Source: Romanomermis culicivorax (taxonomy: Eukaryota > Nematoda > Enoplea > Mermithida > Mermithidae). Taken from it: a DNA stretch of 64,000 bases. The position numbers and the translations under genes are program-made. The notes below the pieces were generated by a model that saw only the letters and a list, made by a program, of their open reading frames with translations, was not told the DNA's origin and ran no database searches. Position 1 is the stretch's first letter. Every line of letters begins with the position of its first letter. The stretch lies in the NCBI GenBank assembly GCA_963922205.1, contig CAWUHX010000004.1, positions 2,480,001 through 2,544,000 on the forward strand. Direction: 5' to 3'. Of this stretch, positions 1 through 11,779 are shown one piece after another.

Positions 1-174
1 GTAATTTTAATTTTTCATATAATACTCGCTCTCCACTTCTTTGACCAATTTTTCTCTAGTTTTATTTTTTGTGGGTTTTGACCTTATTTTAATTTTTTGT
101 CTATGACAGTTTTCAGATATAACAAACCTTTTTTGAATCGATATTTAATTCTGTTGGGGTATATTGTGAATCAT

Positions 175-479
175 TAGATATGTATCGGATACCCGGACCC
201 GAAATTACCCGACCATTTCGGTGGACCCAGACCCGATATTTTTAAGATTTTGGAACCAGACCTGAACCCAATGTGCTACTCGATGTTAGAGATGTATGAG
301 GTAAGGTACCCGGACCCGAAATAGGACTCAAAATTACCCGGCCATTTTGTTCGACCCGAAGTCTGACCCAACCCGATATTCTAAGAATTTTGGACCCGGA
401 CTCGAACCCGATATTGTTGAAATTTTATACCCGGACCCAGACACGATACTTTCAAAATATGCTACCCGATACATCCCTA
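175..479. repeat. hAT-like miniature element, CCCGGA-rich
   Basis: The ends are imperfect inverted repeats, TAGATATGTATCGG on the left and the complement of TAGGGATGTATCGGG on the right. The flanking 8-mers TGAATCAT (167-174) and TGGGTCAT (480-487) match at 6 of 8 positions, as expected for an old 8-bp hAT target duplication. The interior is built of repeated ACCCGGACCCGA-type blocks. The open frame across it is repeat sequence, not a gene. A related element lies at 55576-57259. Confidence 0.55.
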
Positions 480-967
480 TGGGTCATACTTGTTTTAACA
501 CCCTGACGTCAGGAGGACGAGTTAGCGACTTCTGTATGGCAATAAGTCAACTACTGCGGCTTATTTGGAGGACGGACGAGAAGTCTAAAACGAATTCCGG
601 CGTCAGAAGTTGTTAAAATGTCTCAAAGATATGTTCATAAGTCACAAGCCCGGTGGTCTTTTTTCGTAATCTAGAGATCGACTTTTTTTCTAGATTTTTT
701 TCGAATAAAGCAACGGCACATGTAATTAGGAGAAGTGATATTAGAACCTCCTATGCATCGTCGGCGACATGGCTAGCCCTAGCCATATTGTGAGTTCCCC
801 CAAGATTACCAATCATACGGCTGAAATGGACTAACTTTAGGAAAATAATCCTTTTGGGCGACAAAAAAGCAAAATAAAATTTTTGGTAGAAAACGGACAT
901 TTTTGACCAAAAACGGTCAAACATGTCAATGCTTTTCCGCTGCACAGTTTTTTGAGTCGTTTTTTAA

Positions 968-1215
968 ATTTTTGGGCGAAAAAATCGGAGTATTTTCCTT
1001 GAATGACCCTCTCCAAAATTGTGGGCCTTCGATGACTGAACTTATAAAAAGGTCGCCTGACTCTCAGACCTTCCCGTTTTGTTTTTTAGAAAACAATTAC
1101 TGTTTTGGGCCATTTTTGGGCGAAAAATGCGGAATCTTTCGTCATTGAAGCGTTCAAAATTTATGATAACCACACCGATAAAAAATTCGCCTGATCCCTA
1201 GACATTGGGGTTCGT
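968..1215. repeat. two decayed tandem units of about 143 bp
   Basis: The block starting TTGGGCGAAAAAATCGGA near 972 recurs as TTGGGCGAAAAATGCGGA near 1116. Similar spacing of TATAAAAAGGTCGCCTGA and GATAAAAAATTCGCCTGA follows. A third weak start (TTTTGGGCGACAAAAAAG) lies near 854. The short open frames here shift between copies, so I do not call coding sequence. Confidence 0.45.
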
Positions 1216-1358
1216 ATGTCTCTGCAGTATTGTTCTCGATTTTGCTACTATTGTTTTTTGCCTGAACCAATTCATTTTTCCTTATGGTACCTATATTTTC
1301 GAATTTTTTGCGTTCGACTCATTTTACGTTTAATTTTTTGCTACTTCTTCTTTTACAG

Positions 1359-1533
1359 TAATCCTTACTTAAACGAAACTTTTCCCGTATACAACGCTCG
1401 GTGGGTGCACCAAACATATTTTTCCGACGTCCGTATCAGTAATTCAATGATTATGGATCACATGCCATGGGTATTGTCGAACGTGTTAAAAAGCTACATC
1501 AAACAGCAAACTCCCGACAACCAGATGCTGTAA
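1359..1533 (+). CDS. terminal exon of an unidentified conserved-looking gene
   Basis: A strong acceptor (pyrimidine tract then TTTTACAG, ending at 1358) is followed by an open frame of about 58 codons ending in TAA at 1531-1533. The first base completes a split codon. The peptide begins NPYLNETFPVYNARWVHQTY and contains SNSMIMDHMPWVLSN. It has balanced composition and no low complexity, unlike the surrounding T-rich translation, so it reads as real protein. The open frame extends upstream to 1216, but that part is hydrophobic pyrimidine-tract translation and is best read as intron. Earlier exons lie outside the window or are not recognisable. The pattern SxSMxxDHMPxVL recalls the end of some class-3 lipase-like proteins, but this is a weak resemblance and I give no function. 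Confidence 0.5.
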
Positions 1534-2062
1534 AGCGGCGTTAATCCTATGCATCGTTAATAATATGGTTTTCTGTACATTAATCCAGTTTATTCACACT
1601 TTAACGGAAAAAGTCCGCAAATTTTTTCTATTTTATGATTACTACTGTTTTAAAAAGTTTTAAAATTGGTCTTGCCTGCATATCGCGATATAAATTTTAT
1701 TGCAGAAAAACAGATTTCACGACATTCAATACCAAAGCAGACTGTCGACTGTCGTTGCTTTAAGTGTTTTTATTATCTATAATTGTCGTTTTTACTCGTC
1801 GAAATTTTGTTTGTTTTTATGCGGGTTTCATTTATACTATCATATATTGAAGTATGATTTCGTTGGTGATTTTTTTTAAGTAGACGATTTTTCCCTTTTC
1901 CTTTGCTGTTTGTATATATAATGAATAAAGTTTGTGTTTTAAACGACATTGTTGTGAAAATTTCGGATTTCCGGTGTTACCTATTGAATTGAATTTCGCG
2001 TGCTTGATTCCCGGGGTGATCTCGAATAATGCTATAAAATGAGAAGAAAAATCTAACGGTTT
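1534..2062. other. intergenic, no gene seen
   Basis: AT-rich 3' flank of the preceding exon, with a possible poly(A) signal (AATAAAG) near 1923. No supported coding, RNA or repeat feature. Confidence 0.5.
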
Positions 2063-2882
2063 GTGGCCATATGCGCCAATTTCGTTTGCGCCCTGGCCAA
2101 ATGCGCTATTGTTATATGCGCATTATGGATTTGCGCCGTGCGTATTATGCGTCAACGGCATATGCGCTTTTTGAGAATGCGTCGAATTTGTGTCTTAAGA
2201 ACCATGATGCATCTGTAAATACCTAAAAAAGCGACAATTTGCAGAAATGTACAAAAATACTAATTTTATCTGCAGTCTCCATTTCCTCAGACATCTACTT
2301 TGTTCACCGCGTTTAATTTTCGTTATTTTCTTCGATGTTTTTCATCATATCTTTTTATCGTTCTGCGACTGTGTAACTGGAATACCTTTGAAAACAGGGA
2401 AGTAAACATTTTTCTAAATTTTGCTTGAGTTAACAGGTCAAAACGATGAAATCTGAAAATTCATGTAATGATAATTTTTGAAGTGAGAAGAGAAATATTT
2501 CTACGAGAGCAACTTTTTTTACACACCTCTATTTCCTCCAACTGATCGATTAATGAAGCCATCAAAGCCGCAAGCAGGTTTAACCTTTTGAATAATAAAA
2601 ATTCAATGAAAAAGGTTACAATATGTAGATTATCACCCATTTCTATTTATAATGCAGAATGTTTTCAAAATCCGAAAATTTGCAGATTGATGATAATTTA
2701 CAACTCTGTGGCTTTGTGACTAGTGTTTGTATGGCTGTCACATAATTTACAATACTGCAGGCTTTTGACCAGCCTGGATGATCTTCATAATTGTATTATG
2801 TGTACGTTATTCCATTTCAATGGGCATTTAGTAACGGCGCAATTGCCAATGGCGCAAATGAAAAAGGCGTAATTGGCTACAC
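2063..2882. repeat. TIR element with GCGCC-rich termini
   Basis: The left end (TGTGGCCATATGCGCC, then further GCGCC and GCGCT blocks) matches the complement of the right end (TGTAGCCAATTACGCC...) for about 60 bp at roughly 70-75% by eye. Several ATGCGC/TTGCGCC blocks repeat within the left 110 bp and the right 60 bp. The interior is AT-rich and non-coding. I find no convincing target duplication, so the superfamily is open; a MULE- or hAT-derived MITE is likeliest. Confidence 0.5.
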
Positions 2883-4119
2883 CTCAATCTGACAGGTACG
2901 ATGCTATAGCTTCTCTCAGTTTTACAATGGAACAAGTTTTTCCGACTCGATTTTAGACTGAAAAAGTATGTATTCCTCGCGCTTTGCTTTTCATAGTATT
3001 AATTTTGTTTGTTCTTTAAAATGGGAGTAGGATCCTCCCACAATTTTATAGAACGAGCAAAATGAGAGTTGGCAACATGAACAAAAAATTTGTATTCGGG
3101 ATAAAGAAAATTAGTCAATGCAATCAAATCAAACATAGAATTATATACTCTCGTGGTATCAAGAAGTAAAACATTATCCGGGAGAACGATTACATTCGCT
3201 TTACCGATACACAACGGTCAGGCAGGATACATATGACAAAACTGAGCAAAATTTGAAACCTTTTAAATTGTGTTTTTTAAATGCTCTTTGTCGCTTCCGG
3301 TTTTATTCACCTCTTTTTCGGATAAAAATCTTCAAATCCTCCTTCGGTTTTCCGCAATGTACGTAATTTCGGACCTGATTTTCTAAAACCTTAAATTTGG
3401 GAATTTCGTAGTTTTCTTGTGTCGTTTATGTTCGCTTTCTTTTCATTTTTTGCCATGTTTCCCGTCGTTCCCGCAGAAATTTATCAAATTAATCTTGCAT
3501 TCGATGTTCCTTGGTTTTTGATGAATTTTTTGATCATTGTTTTTTATTTCCGTAACTACAATCAATGCAAAAATAGTAGGACTTAAGTTTCAACTTTTTA
3601 GGATTTTAATTAGAAATTCTTGTGGTCTCTCTATGTATTTCAATCAGTGTTTTTTTGCCGGAGACAAATGAAAATTTTTTTCGGCAAACGAAATTGAGGT
3701 CGTCATTTGTACATGTACAAACGGCTCTTTCCCCGCATAGGGAAGAAAATTTTGGGGATAAGGTACAGAAAATGGTTCATAATCTCAAAATTTTCCAATT
3801 TATAACTTTAATAATCATTATTATGTATTACCTATCTCAGACGCGGCTTTCAGAATGTCTACCCTCACCTATCATTCAGTCCACATAATAGTTCTCATCA
3901 TCTCAATCGTATTGTCTCATGTTTTAAGTGGCAATCTTCAATATTTTATCTTGATATTTAATGAAGATTCGCAGTTTTTCATTGGAACATTTTTTGAGAA
4001 AGATCAATACGTCAAGTCCGTAAACTTTTTGAAACGATTATTCCTTTCTTTACGTAAAATCAATCGAAAAGCTTCATGGCAGTAGTTTTTGGAAATTTCT
4101 ACCCTTCTTACTCATATCT
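2883..4119. other. AT-rich intergenic region, no supported gene
   Basis: Short open frames occur on both strands (for example 2999-3214 minus and 3855-4085 plus). One starts with a hydrophobic stretch that could mimic a signal peptide. None has splice context, family resemblance or supporting composition. Confidence 0.45.
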
Positions 4120-4455
4120 TTTCAGTCAAGTTCATGAGAGTTTGTGGATAAATTACTGCTTTTCAAATTTTTCAAATAAAATTCTAGAAATTACGACCTT
4201 CAAACACAAAATTCGAATTTAATTCTTGAAATAAATGTTCGGAAAATTGATTTTCCAGCGTCGCAGAATGTCAATTTAAAAAAAAAAATTTCTAGCGCTT
4301 CGCGCTGGAAAGATCAGTATCTTTTTTGCGCTCTCACTTGTCATCATAGAGGACTTGACCATCTTTTTTTCGTGTAATTCAAAGTCATTATGCTCTTGGA
4401 TAGTTTGCTGGAAAATTTGTTCCACAATGCTTGTAGATTAGACTTCGATCAAACT
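4120..4455. repeat. local direct repeat, copy 1
   Basis: Starts near CTTTTCAGTCAAGTTCATGA and runs through blocks such as TTCCAGCGTCGC, CACTTGTCATCAT and GTTCCACAATGCTTGTA. All recur in the same order at 4738-5070, about 617 bp downstream. Copy 1 also holds GCGCTTCGCGCTGG, a short hairpin. Confidence 0.7.
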
Positions 4456-4737
4456 CAAAAATTTCAAATGTTTCCTCAATTTTAATGAATCAAAGGCTCT
4501 AAAAACAGCAAAAGGTTTGAAAAAGCTCAAAAATACATAAATAAAGGATCTAAGATTTTTAAGCGAAAGACGACTTCGGGAAAATGGGGAAACAAACTTT
4601 GACCCCTTCTCCCATTTGGGAAAAAGGCCCGGGGAAAAACAGTGGTAACAGGAGAAAACCACAGTGCAGAAACTTTCTTTATAACTTTCCTGCACTGAGC
4701 AGAAAGCCTGGTGCAGAAAAAACACTGCTTCCACTTA

Positions 4738-5070
4738 TCTTTTCGGCCAAGTTCATGAGAGTTAATGAATAAATTACCGGTTTAAAAATTTTTCAAATAA
4801 TAAAATTCGAAAAATTACGACTTTTGAACACTAAATTCGAATCTAATTCTTGAGATAAATGTTTGGAAAATTTATTTTCCAGCGTCGCCGAGGGTCAATA
4901 CACAAAAAAATTTTCCGGCGCAACATCTTTTTTGGGCTTTCACTTGTCATCATGGAAGAATTAACCATGGTTTTATCATCTAATGCAAATTCATTATGCT
5001 ATTGAATAGTTTTCTAGGCAAATTGTTCCACAATGCTTGTAAATTAGACTTGAAACTCGAAAATTTCGAT
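4738..5070. repeat. local direct repeat, copy 2
   Basis: Diverged duplicate of 4120-4455 with the same block order and a few indels. No coding capacity in either copy. The 4456-4737 spacer is not duplicated. Confidence 0.7.
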
Positions 5071-6137
5071 TTTTCGCACAATTTTAATAAATTTTTATGT
5101 AGTTATAAATAAAATTTGAAAATTACACTGATTTGGTTATTAGTCTTTGGTCGTGACATAGATGAACACAGGTTACTTATTTATACCTATTTTTGCTACG
5201 TACAAATTGTACAAATGAAATATTGGCTGTCGGTTGTACATGTGCAAATGGGTCATGTACAAAAAAAACCCTGATTTCAATGGAGTAAAGTGTTGGAGAA
5301 TTGTTCATTCTAAATTTGTAATGTTCTCAGATATTGTTCATTTTCCTCGTTGAAAATTTGTATGCTTTTTTCTTTTTCGACCATAATTCAGCGGTTAGTT
5401 TTTCATTTCATCCATTTTGCTCATTTCGGTATTTCATTTCGACCTCTTGTCTTCTGCAGTTTTTTTCAGATAATAAATCTTTTCTCATTTTTTTCGAATT
5501 CGGATTTGATTTCGAATCATTTTGTCGAAAAAAATTATTCTCGAGTCCTTGTCCTGTTCGATATTTCTCTGTTATCCGACTTTTTTCTATTTCAATAATT
5601 TTTTTAATTTGATGCCTTTTTTCTTGTATAGTCTGTTTTCTATGAAATGTTTCCAAGTAGAAAAGTGATACAAATCATTATCGTCGTCAAAATCGTTTAC
5701 ATAGAGCTCTTACTGTAAAATTTTTTACTCGAAAAATTGTTGAAGGTTAGGGTAGTATGCTCACAAATTTCTATTCCTCTGTGATATATTGTTTATCAGA
5801 AAATCTGAAATATTACTTGCTTTCCACTTTCATTATCTAGAAGCATTTCAGAAAAAACAAACTATAGTTTTAATTCATTCTGCAACATATTTTTAGCCGT
5901 AAAGTAAGCTTTTCCACCTTACAACAAAAACTTCTCTAAATGAATTTGGAATTCTACGCGAATTTTTCCATGATATACGCCTGAATTTTGCTGTTTTTCC
6001 TCATATAACAATGTACATCCCATCACTAGTACTTGTTGATTTGTTTTATTTAACAGAATCTTCGTATGTGCTTGATTGTGTCTTTACGAAATCTTTCATG
6101 TTTTCATGTTGATACCCCGATTTTTATTCAACTGGGC
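5071..6137. other. 5' flank of the HGH1 gene, T-rich
   Basis: Long T-rich runs give spurious hydrophobic open frames on both strands around 5334-5656. No supported gene. The core promoter and any 5' untranslated exon of the downstream gene presumably lie here but cannot be pinpointed. Confidence 0.4.
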
Positions 6138-7662
6138 ATGAATAAACACGAACAAGAACTGATTCGATTTTTGACTCAAGACAATCTCGCGGCTCGCCTC
6201 GAAGCCTTGAAAATTCTACGGAGTTTATTAGGTCAGGAGAACTTTTCGCCGCAAATTTTGATCGTCGATGACTTTCGCGGTACGAAAATTTTATGCAAAT
6301 TGGTCGTTGAATCGAAAAACGCTCAAGAAACCGGTTTAATTATTGATTGTTTGATTAACGGAACGTCGAATTCGGCTTTAGTATCAAATTTTTTATTAGA
6401 AAATGATGAATTGTTGAATTTTTGCTTAAATTCGGCGCCAAATTTGAAAAACGTGATCATGCTGTTGTCGAATTTAACTCGAGAAAAACGTCTATGCGAC
6501 AAACTTTGGCCGAATTTTCGCCAACATTTCGACAACGCGTGGAAAAATTTGCATAATACAGACGCGAATTGTGATTATTGGTTCTACGTAATTAGGAACT
6601 TTAGTCAACTGGAAGAATTTCGCGGATTTTTATTCGAGGAATTGGAGGATTGTGGTGTTCGAAAAGCGAAATTACAATTTTTATTCCCATTGACAAATTT
6701 GAACGTTCCGGAGAAGAGGCGAGAAACGGCGATCGATATAATCAGGAATTGTACTTTTGATTATGGTGAGAATTTCATGTCACTTGATGGAAAATTTGAT
6801 GAGGACTGTAGATATAATCGATTTTTTCCAGATAATCATCAGAAACTGATCGATTTTGGCGACGATTTTTTGTTCGCAATGCTCAATCCGATCATCGGCC
6901 CCGAAGAATTGTCCGAATCGGAAAACGATTCCCTACCCATCGATCTTCAATACATGACGCCTGACAAAGTTAGAGAACCGATTTTAAAGATCAGGATGAA
7001 AATTTTGGAAGCCTTATATCAGGTAGAATACTGTAAATGTAAATTCTGTACTCCATTCATTTTTAAACAATCGCTGCAGCGATTTCATGGAAAGTTAGTT
7101 CAATTCGGAAAATTCTAGTTACCTTATTACTGTAATCAATGAAAGAACTTTTTCGTCGGTGAGCGCCCAACAGAATAGCTGAGAATTTCCTTGAATAGGC
7201 TAGTTGAGTGGTCAAAATTCCTCGAGTAGCACTGAGGTATCGACGCAGTTCTGTCCAAATCGATAGTGGGTAAGCATGATGTCGTTGAAACGTGTTTCTC
7301 ATCCTCGTGAAGAAATTTGACGCCCATCATTTCAAGCCCAATAGGCTATATAATCTACTTGATAATATAAGTATTTTCCTATGGAGCTGATAATGGTATC
7401 GTCGCTCGAGTAATATTGCTTACTGTATACTGCACATACTTTTCAGCTTTGTTCTACAAAAAAAGGCCGAGAATTCTTACGCGACCGCGGTACCTATTAC
7501 GTTCTTCGCGAATATCATAAATGGGAGAAAGACGACGAAGCGGACGATCTATTGTTCAACGTCATCAACGTTTTGATAAGGACGGAAAATGAAATCGGTT
7601 ACGATAATTTACACGAATTAGATACGAGCGTTTTGACGCCGGAGGAAATCGCAATGAAATAA
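6138..7662 (+). CDS. HGH1: HGH1 homologue (FAM203 family)
   Basis: Two exons, 6138-7022 and 7447-7662, join in phase 0 across a GT-AG intron (AG/GTAGAA donor, TTTTCAG acceptor) to give 366 residues. That is close to the roughly 390 residues usual for animal HGH1. HGH1 is an armadillo-like helical-repeat cytosolic protein, described in yeast as a TRiC/CCT cochaperone that helps fold eEF2. The diagnostic block is near residues 275-295, with LPIDLQYMTPDKVREP matching the conserved LPxDLQYxxPDKxREP signature. It is followed, after the intron, by KKGREFLRDRGTYYVLREYH. The start is the ATG at 6138, which gives the family's usual short N-terminus; the open frame extends in frame to 6066, but that extension looks untranslated. 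There is no frameshift or stop, and the last residues EEIAMK end in TAA. An intronic open frame after 7022 is not coding. Confidence 0.93.
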
Positions 7663-7918
7663 TGATTCGAGGAGTGCTTTTAAACTTTTGTGATTCGTTT
7701 GATATTGATGTCATGAATAATATGTTCTCCGACAAAAATGATTGCATACAGGGAGCTGCGGAAAGACGCATGAATCTTGTTTCACTAAAGAATAAATCTG
7801 TAACGTGCGTACAGAACAGTTCTGTGTTCTGGTGCCTATCGGCTGTCCAAAATTTTAAGCTTGTGTCGTTGGAGGATAAATTTTCTACTTAAACAGTCTG
7901 GGGAATGATTCAAAAATA

Positions 7919-8190
7919 CACTGCAAAAAAAATCTGTTGAATCAACATGAAATTTTCATGTGTAATCGGTTGCCATGAAAGTTTCATGTTGATACAACAT
8001 GAAATTTTTTCATGTAAGTGCAACATGAAAATCTTTTCATGTCAATTCAACCCAAAATTTTCATGTTCATTCGACACAAAACTTTCATGTACATTCAACA
8101 TGATGCATATATATGTCGTCTTATTTTCATGTTGCAATAACATGAAATTTTTTGTAGTTTTTGTGCTGGTCCAACATGAAATATCGCACA
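7919..8190. repeat. left terminal and subterminal repeats of the 8.7-kb element
   Basis: About 45 bp of TIR starting CACTGC, then about ten ACATGAAA or TTTCATGT half-sites, often paired head to head (for example ACATGAAATTTTCATGT). The overlapping open frame 7947-8210 is translated repeat, not a gene. Confidence 0.75.
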
Positions 8191-8457
8191 TCATTTTATT
8201 GATTTTTTAAAAATATTATGATACATAACAAAAGGCACAAGAAATACGGATAAAAAATACTCTTAAAATTTTTGAGAATAAAGTTCTAACAAATAAAAAT
8301 TCTGATCATCAAATACTCGTAACACTCGAACAGTAAAAGCTTCACGTAATAATAATTGAGATTATAAATTAAAAATTATTGTACATGGAACATTGAGCTA
8401 AACTTATGAGCTACAAAATAACAACTGTAAATGACTAAAATTCTTAAAGTTCACCCA

Positions 8458-11400
8458 TTATTTAAAGCACGAATTTGTTAAAGACAACAATGCAGACACA
8501 CACTTATGAGGTTTGCTATCGTTCCAACCTGTTTTGATAATAGCCTGTTGTAAAAATTGGAACGTGTTTTGAGCTGGATATTTCAAGTTTAAAATATTAC
8601 AATATACAAGAAGGTACATAACCGCATCACAAAATGAGGTAACATTGTCAAGCAAAGTGTGCTGTTCGGCAGAAATAAAAAAAGTAATACCACTTGTTTG
8701 CTTGATAATTCCAATGAAGGAACTCAATCCATCCGACTTGCTGCCAATTGATTCGTCTAATTCCAAGTCTAAGGCACTATCCTGAATAGGAAGAAGATTC
8801 AAAAGATTGGAAAACATGAGTAGCGCAGAATTACAAAGCTAAGAAAGAAATAGAAATTAACCTTACCTCGCCTAGACGACAAAATGATCCAACAGCTTCC
8901 TTCAATATTCCTGGAACGGCCAAAAGAGCTTCATTTCGTCGTGCACTGATTGGATCCTGCTCATCACAAAGTAACCCAATAAGTTCCTGAAAATAAAAAA
9001 CAAATTAATAATATATTCGTGTGAGAAAAATTAGTCACACATGCATGTTGGGTGTTCCCTCATGAAGGAATGCTTCTCTCATCCCCCAAAAATTGGAAGA
9101 AAAAGGTAAATAATTAATTTTTTTAGTTGGAATAAGATTTTGTCTTCAATTGCATCTTCAGGAATGTATAAACTTGCATGTCAAGCACATGTTTGAAAAA
9201 ATGCCTAGGTGCCTGAGTAAAAGTATTAACATTTGCAGTGCTTACGTGTGTAAAAGCATCAACATTTTTAGTCTTGCGCACATTTTCCTCTAGAATAACA
9301 TTCACGATTTTGTCCAATGATGCGGACCAATGATCTTTAATATTTACTCCGGTTAAATAAAAGAATTCTTGTGCAACCTATAACACAAACACTTTGGAAT
9401 TACAAGAATCTGTTTAACATCTCATCCTATTAATTACTTCATTGCTTCTTGATAAAGCTGGCCAAAGATTAAAAATTTCGTAGATGTAATGCAATCGTTT
9501 TTCATTTTTCTCATCAACAAATTTATCAACAATATGACGCCGACGTAACGCATATGAAGAATGCATCAAATGTTTGACTGCCTTCCAGTCGCAAGGGATA
9601 ATACGCACTAAAAAGTGGAAAAATTTATAAAAATGGTTTTTTGGTTTCATTTGTGGTCCTGCTAGAATTCTGGGAGACGAGGCAATCAGGATTTGTGGGA
9701 TTAGTTTAAATTATGGAACAATCTGACCATACATGACACGTGCACACTCAGACTTTCCAGAGTCAAGTAACTTCTTCCTGGTTTTATGAGTTTATCACAT
9801 TTTTTGTCTATTTAGAATTTTTTTGGTATCATAGTTCTAAAATTGTTGCTAATTACTTAAAAAACATAGTTGGAGTGACAAAAAATTTCATGTGATTGGT
9901 CTAATTAGCTCTGCATGGTCGGAATTAGGTAACTTGAAGCACATTGACCCTCTGCCCATGTACGAATCTCACTTTTGGCCGCTGCTTCTTGACGATAATT
10001 GTTACAAGTTTCTTCAGTTTCTCCTGGTGGATAATCGGGGCGAAAATTGACTTCCCCTCGCCTGGCTTTCACAATAGCCTTATGGCCTAGTGGGGCGTCC
10101 GGATTCATATGACTTTTTTTCCCTTTGTTTACCTGAAATTATTTCATTTTTTGCTTTAGGAGATTTCAGAGAGATTCACAAAATAAAACTCTTCAGTGTT
10201 TTTTTTAGCGTGGCCTCATTGGCGCCTGAGCTAATGAAGCCAAAAATCTATTAGCGCACATCAGCGCCCAAAATTTTTGACGTTTTTTGCATGTAAACGT
10301 GCATAAATTCATTAGCGCGCGCGCTAATGACCAGGATTTTTCATTAGCGCAGCCCAAAAAATTTTAGCGCTGCGCTAAAAAAAAACTGTGAAACTCTTCA
10401 TCCATTACGTGGACAATCATAAAAAAGACCTACTTCAATTGAGGAATCTTGACCAGTTAACCTCAATGCCCGTCGTTTATTGCTCAGCTTTTGGTCAATA
10501 CTATAGACCCAACCTTCATATCCCCTTCCAAATGGGGTTTCTTGTTTTAAAATTGGAAATTTTTCGACCAACTGTTTGGCAACTTGTGCCCTTTGGGCTG
10601 CTAAAATAAATAAAAACTAGTATTATTTTACATTGGTGTTCCTACATTTTCCGGTATTTGTTAAACTCTGTCCTCTAGGATATGAGTAGTCTTCAACTAA
10701 AATATGGAAGGGAAGACCCTATTTTTCAACCTGGGGCAAAAAATCTCAGCCAGATAGGGACAGTATTTCATTTTTGATGATTTATGATTTATCATTATAC
10801 TCGTATCATCTACCTATTCCCACACATGAAAAAATTTCCTGATAAATGACTTCTGAGGTTACATTGCACAAAACATTTGGGAAACTCTCATTTTGTACTA
10901 AAATTATGAACATTGCAATAAGTCAAATTACCCGATGGATATGGAGTGTAACAATATATGGCATCACCCAGGGCAGTCAATATAAGGCTTTTGAGCCGTT
11001 TTCCAGATGATAAATGGTCAGCTTTTGAGGCAGGATTACTTATGCACTGTTTCATCAATGCGGAACATTCAGCACTTCGCTGCGCATCCAAAAAGTCAGG
11101 AATGGGAAAATTGATTGGCCATGGTCCAGCTGTCCTTGTTCCAAGGGGTGAATTCATAAGCATAGTCTCTGGCCTAGACTCCGCAGAAGACAAATAAATT
11201 TTGCAATTTGATGTGCAAAGGAAACTTCATTCATATAGTGAAACCACCATGAATAGAAAACAAAGATAAAATACAAGAGGAATAGCAAAAACTACCTTCA
11301 AAATTCTGTCTAGTTTGTGAGGATGTACAATTTTTTTTAATGAGTGACAAAACACCAAATTCGCCAAATGTTTTGTCAAAAATTTGAATTTTATATTCAT

Positions 11401-11673
11401 CCTGAAACAAATCAGACGTCAATAATGGCAAAAGTAAATTTTAAATTAACCAACATTAAGGTATACACACTAAATAGGATTTTTGACAAATCTGTAGGGT
11501 TCACTTACCAAAACAATATATGCAGAATCTAAAGAGGATGACTGCAATTGAGAATTGATTTTCAATTCTAAATGCTGTCTAAAATTGTCCATATTTAAAA
11601 AAGGTCCAGTGATCTTTAGTCGTGGTTTTGATGATGGACTAATAACCACCATAATATTTAATTCCATTGTCAA
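8458..11673 (-). CDS. SAMD3-like protein, nine exons, intact
   Basis: Nine exons join without a stop: 11673-11509, 11401-11296, 11168-10932, 10600-10434, 10132-9973, 9607-9438, 9377-9246, 8986-8867 and 8838-8458. The sum is 1638 bp, or 545 residues, with GT-AG at every junction and consistent phases. Landmarks match the sterile-alpha-motif-domain-containing-protein-3-like family of animals. These are FPILKQETPFGRGYEGW with SIDQKLSNKRR (exon 4), RRGEVNFRPDYPPGETEET (exon 5), SSYALRRRHIVDK and WPALSRS (exon 6), and the C-terminal ILNLKYPAQNTFQFLQQ (exon 9). I see no clear SAM domain; exons 1-2 resemble a small N-terminal ubiquitin-like/PB1-like region. Function is unknown. The ATG is 106 bp downstream of the stop of the zinc-finger pseudogene, same strand. 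The least certain junction is the exon 7 donor (GTAAGC at 9245). Confidence 0.82.
10194..10390. repeat. hAT-type MITE with exact 8-bp target duplication
   Basis: Termini are CAGTGTTTTTTTTAGCG and the complement of CACAGTTTTTTTTTAGCG. The 8-mer AAACTCTT is found immediately before (10186-10193) and after (10391-10398). The 197-bp body is full of ATTAGCGC and GCGCTAAT half-sites, including TTTTAGCGC-T-GCGCTAAAA, a near-perfect hairpin. It sits in intron 4 of the SAMD3-like gene, about 36 bp beyond the exon 4 donor, and leaves the splice sites untouched. Confidence 0.85.
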
Positions 11674-11779
11674 GTTATAGCTGAAAAACTAAATGAAATG
11701 TTGAATTACATGCACCCCAAGATAGCTTTGTTGGATAGAAACAAAAAACCAAGATGACAACAGCTATTTTAAAAATATT

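Noticed and set aside
1359..1533. Calling the terminal exon a diacylglycerol lipase
   Set aside because: Only a short loose pattern (SMxxDHMP) supports it, without the catalytic region.
5334..5656. Membrane protein genes on both strands
   Set aside because: T-rich low-complexity sequence gives hydrophobic translation on one strand and charged on the other; no splice or family support.
6323..6535. Antisense gene over HGH1
   Set aside because: Shadow of the HGH1 exon with no independent support.
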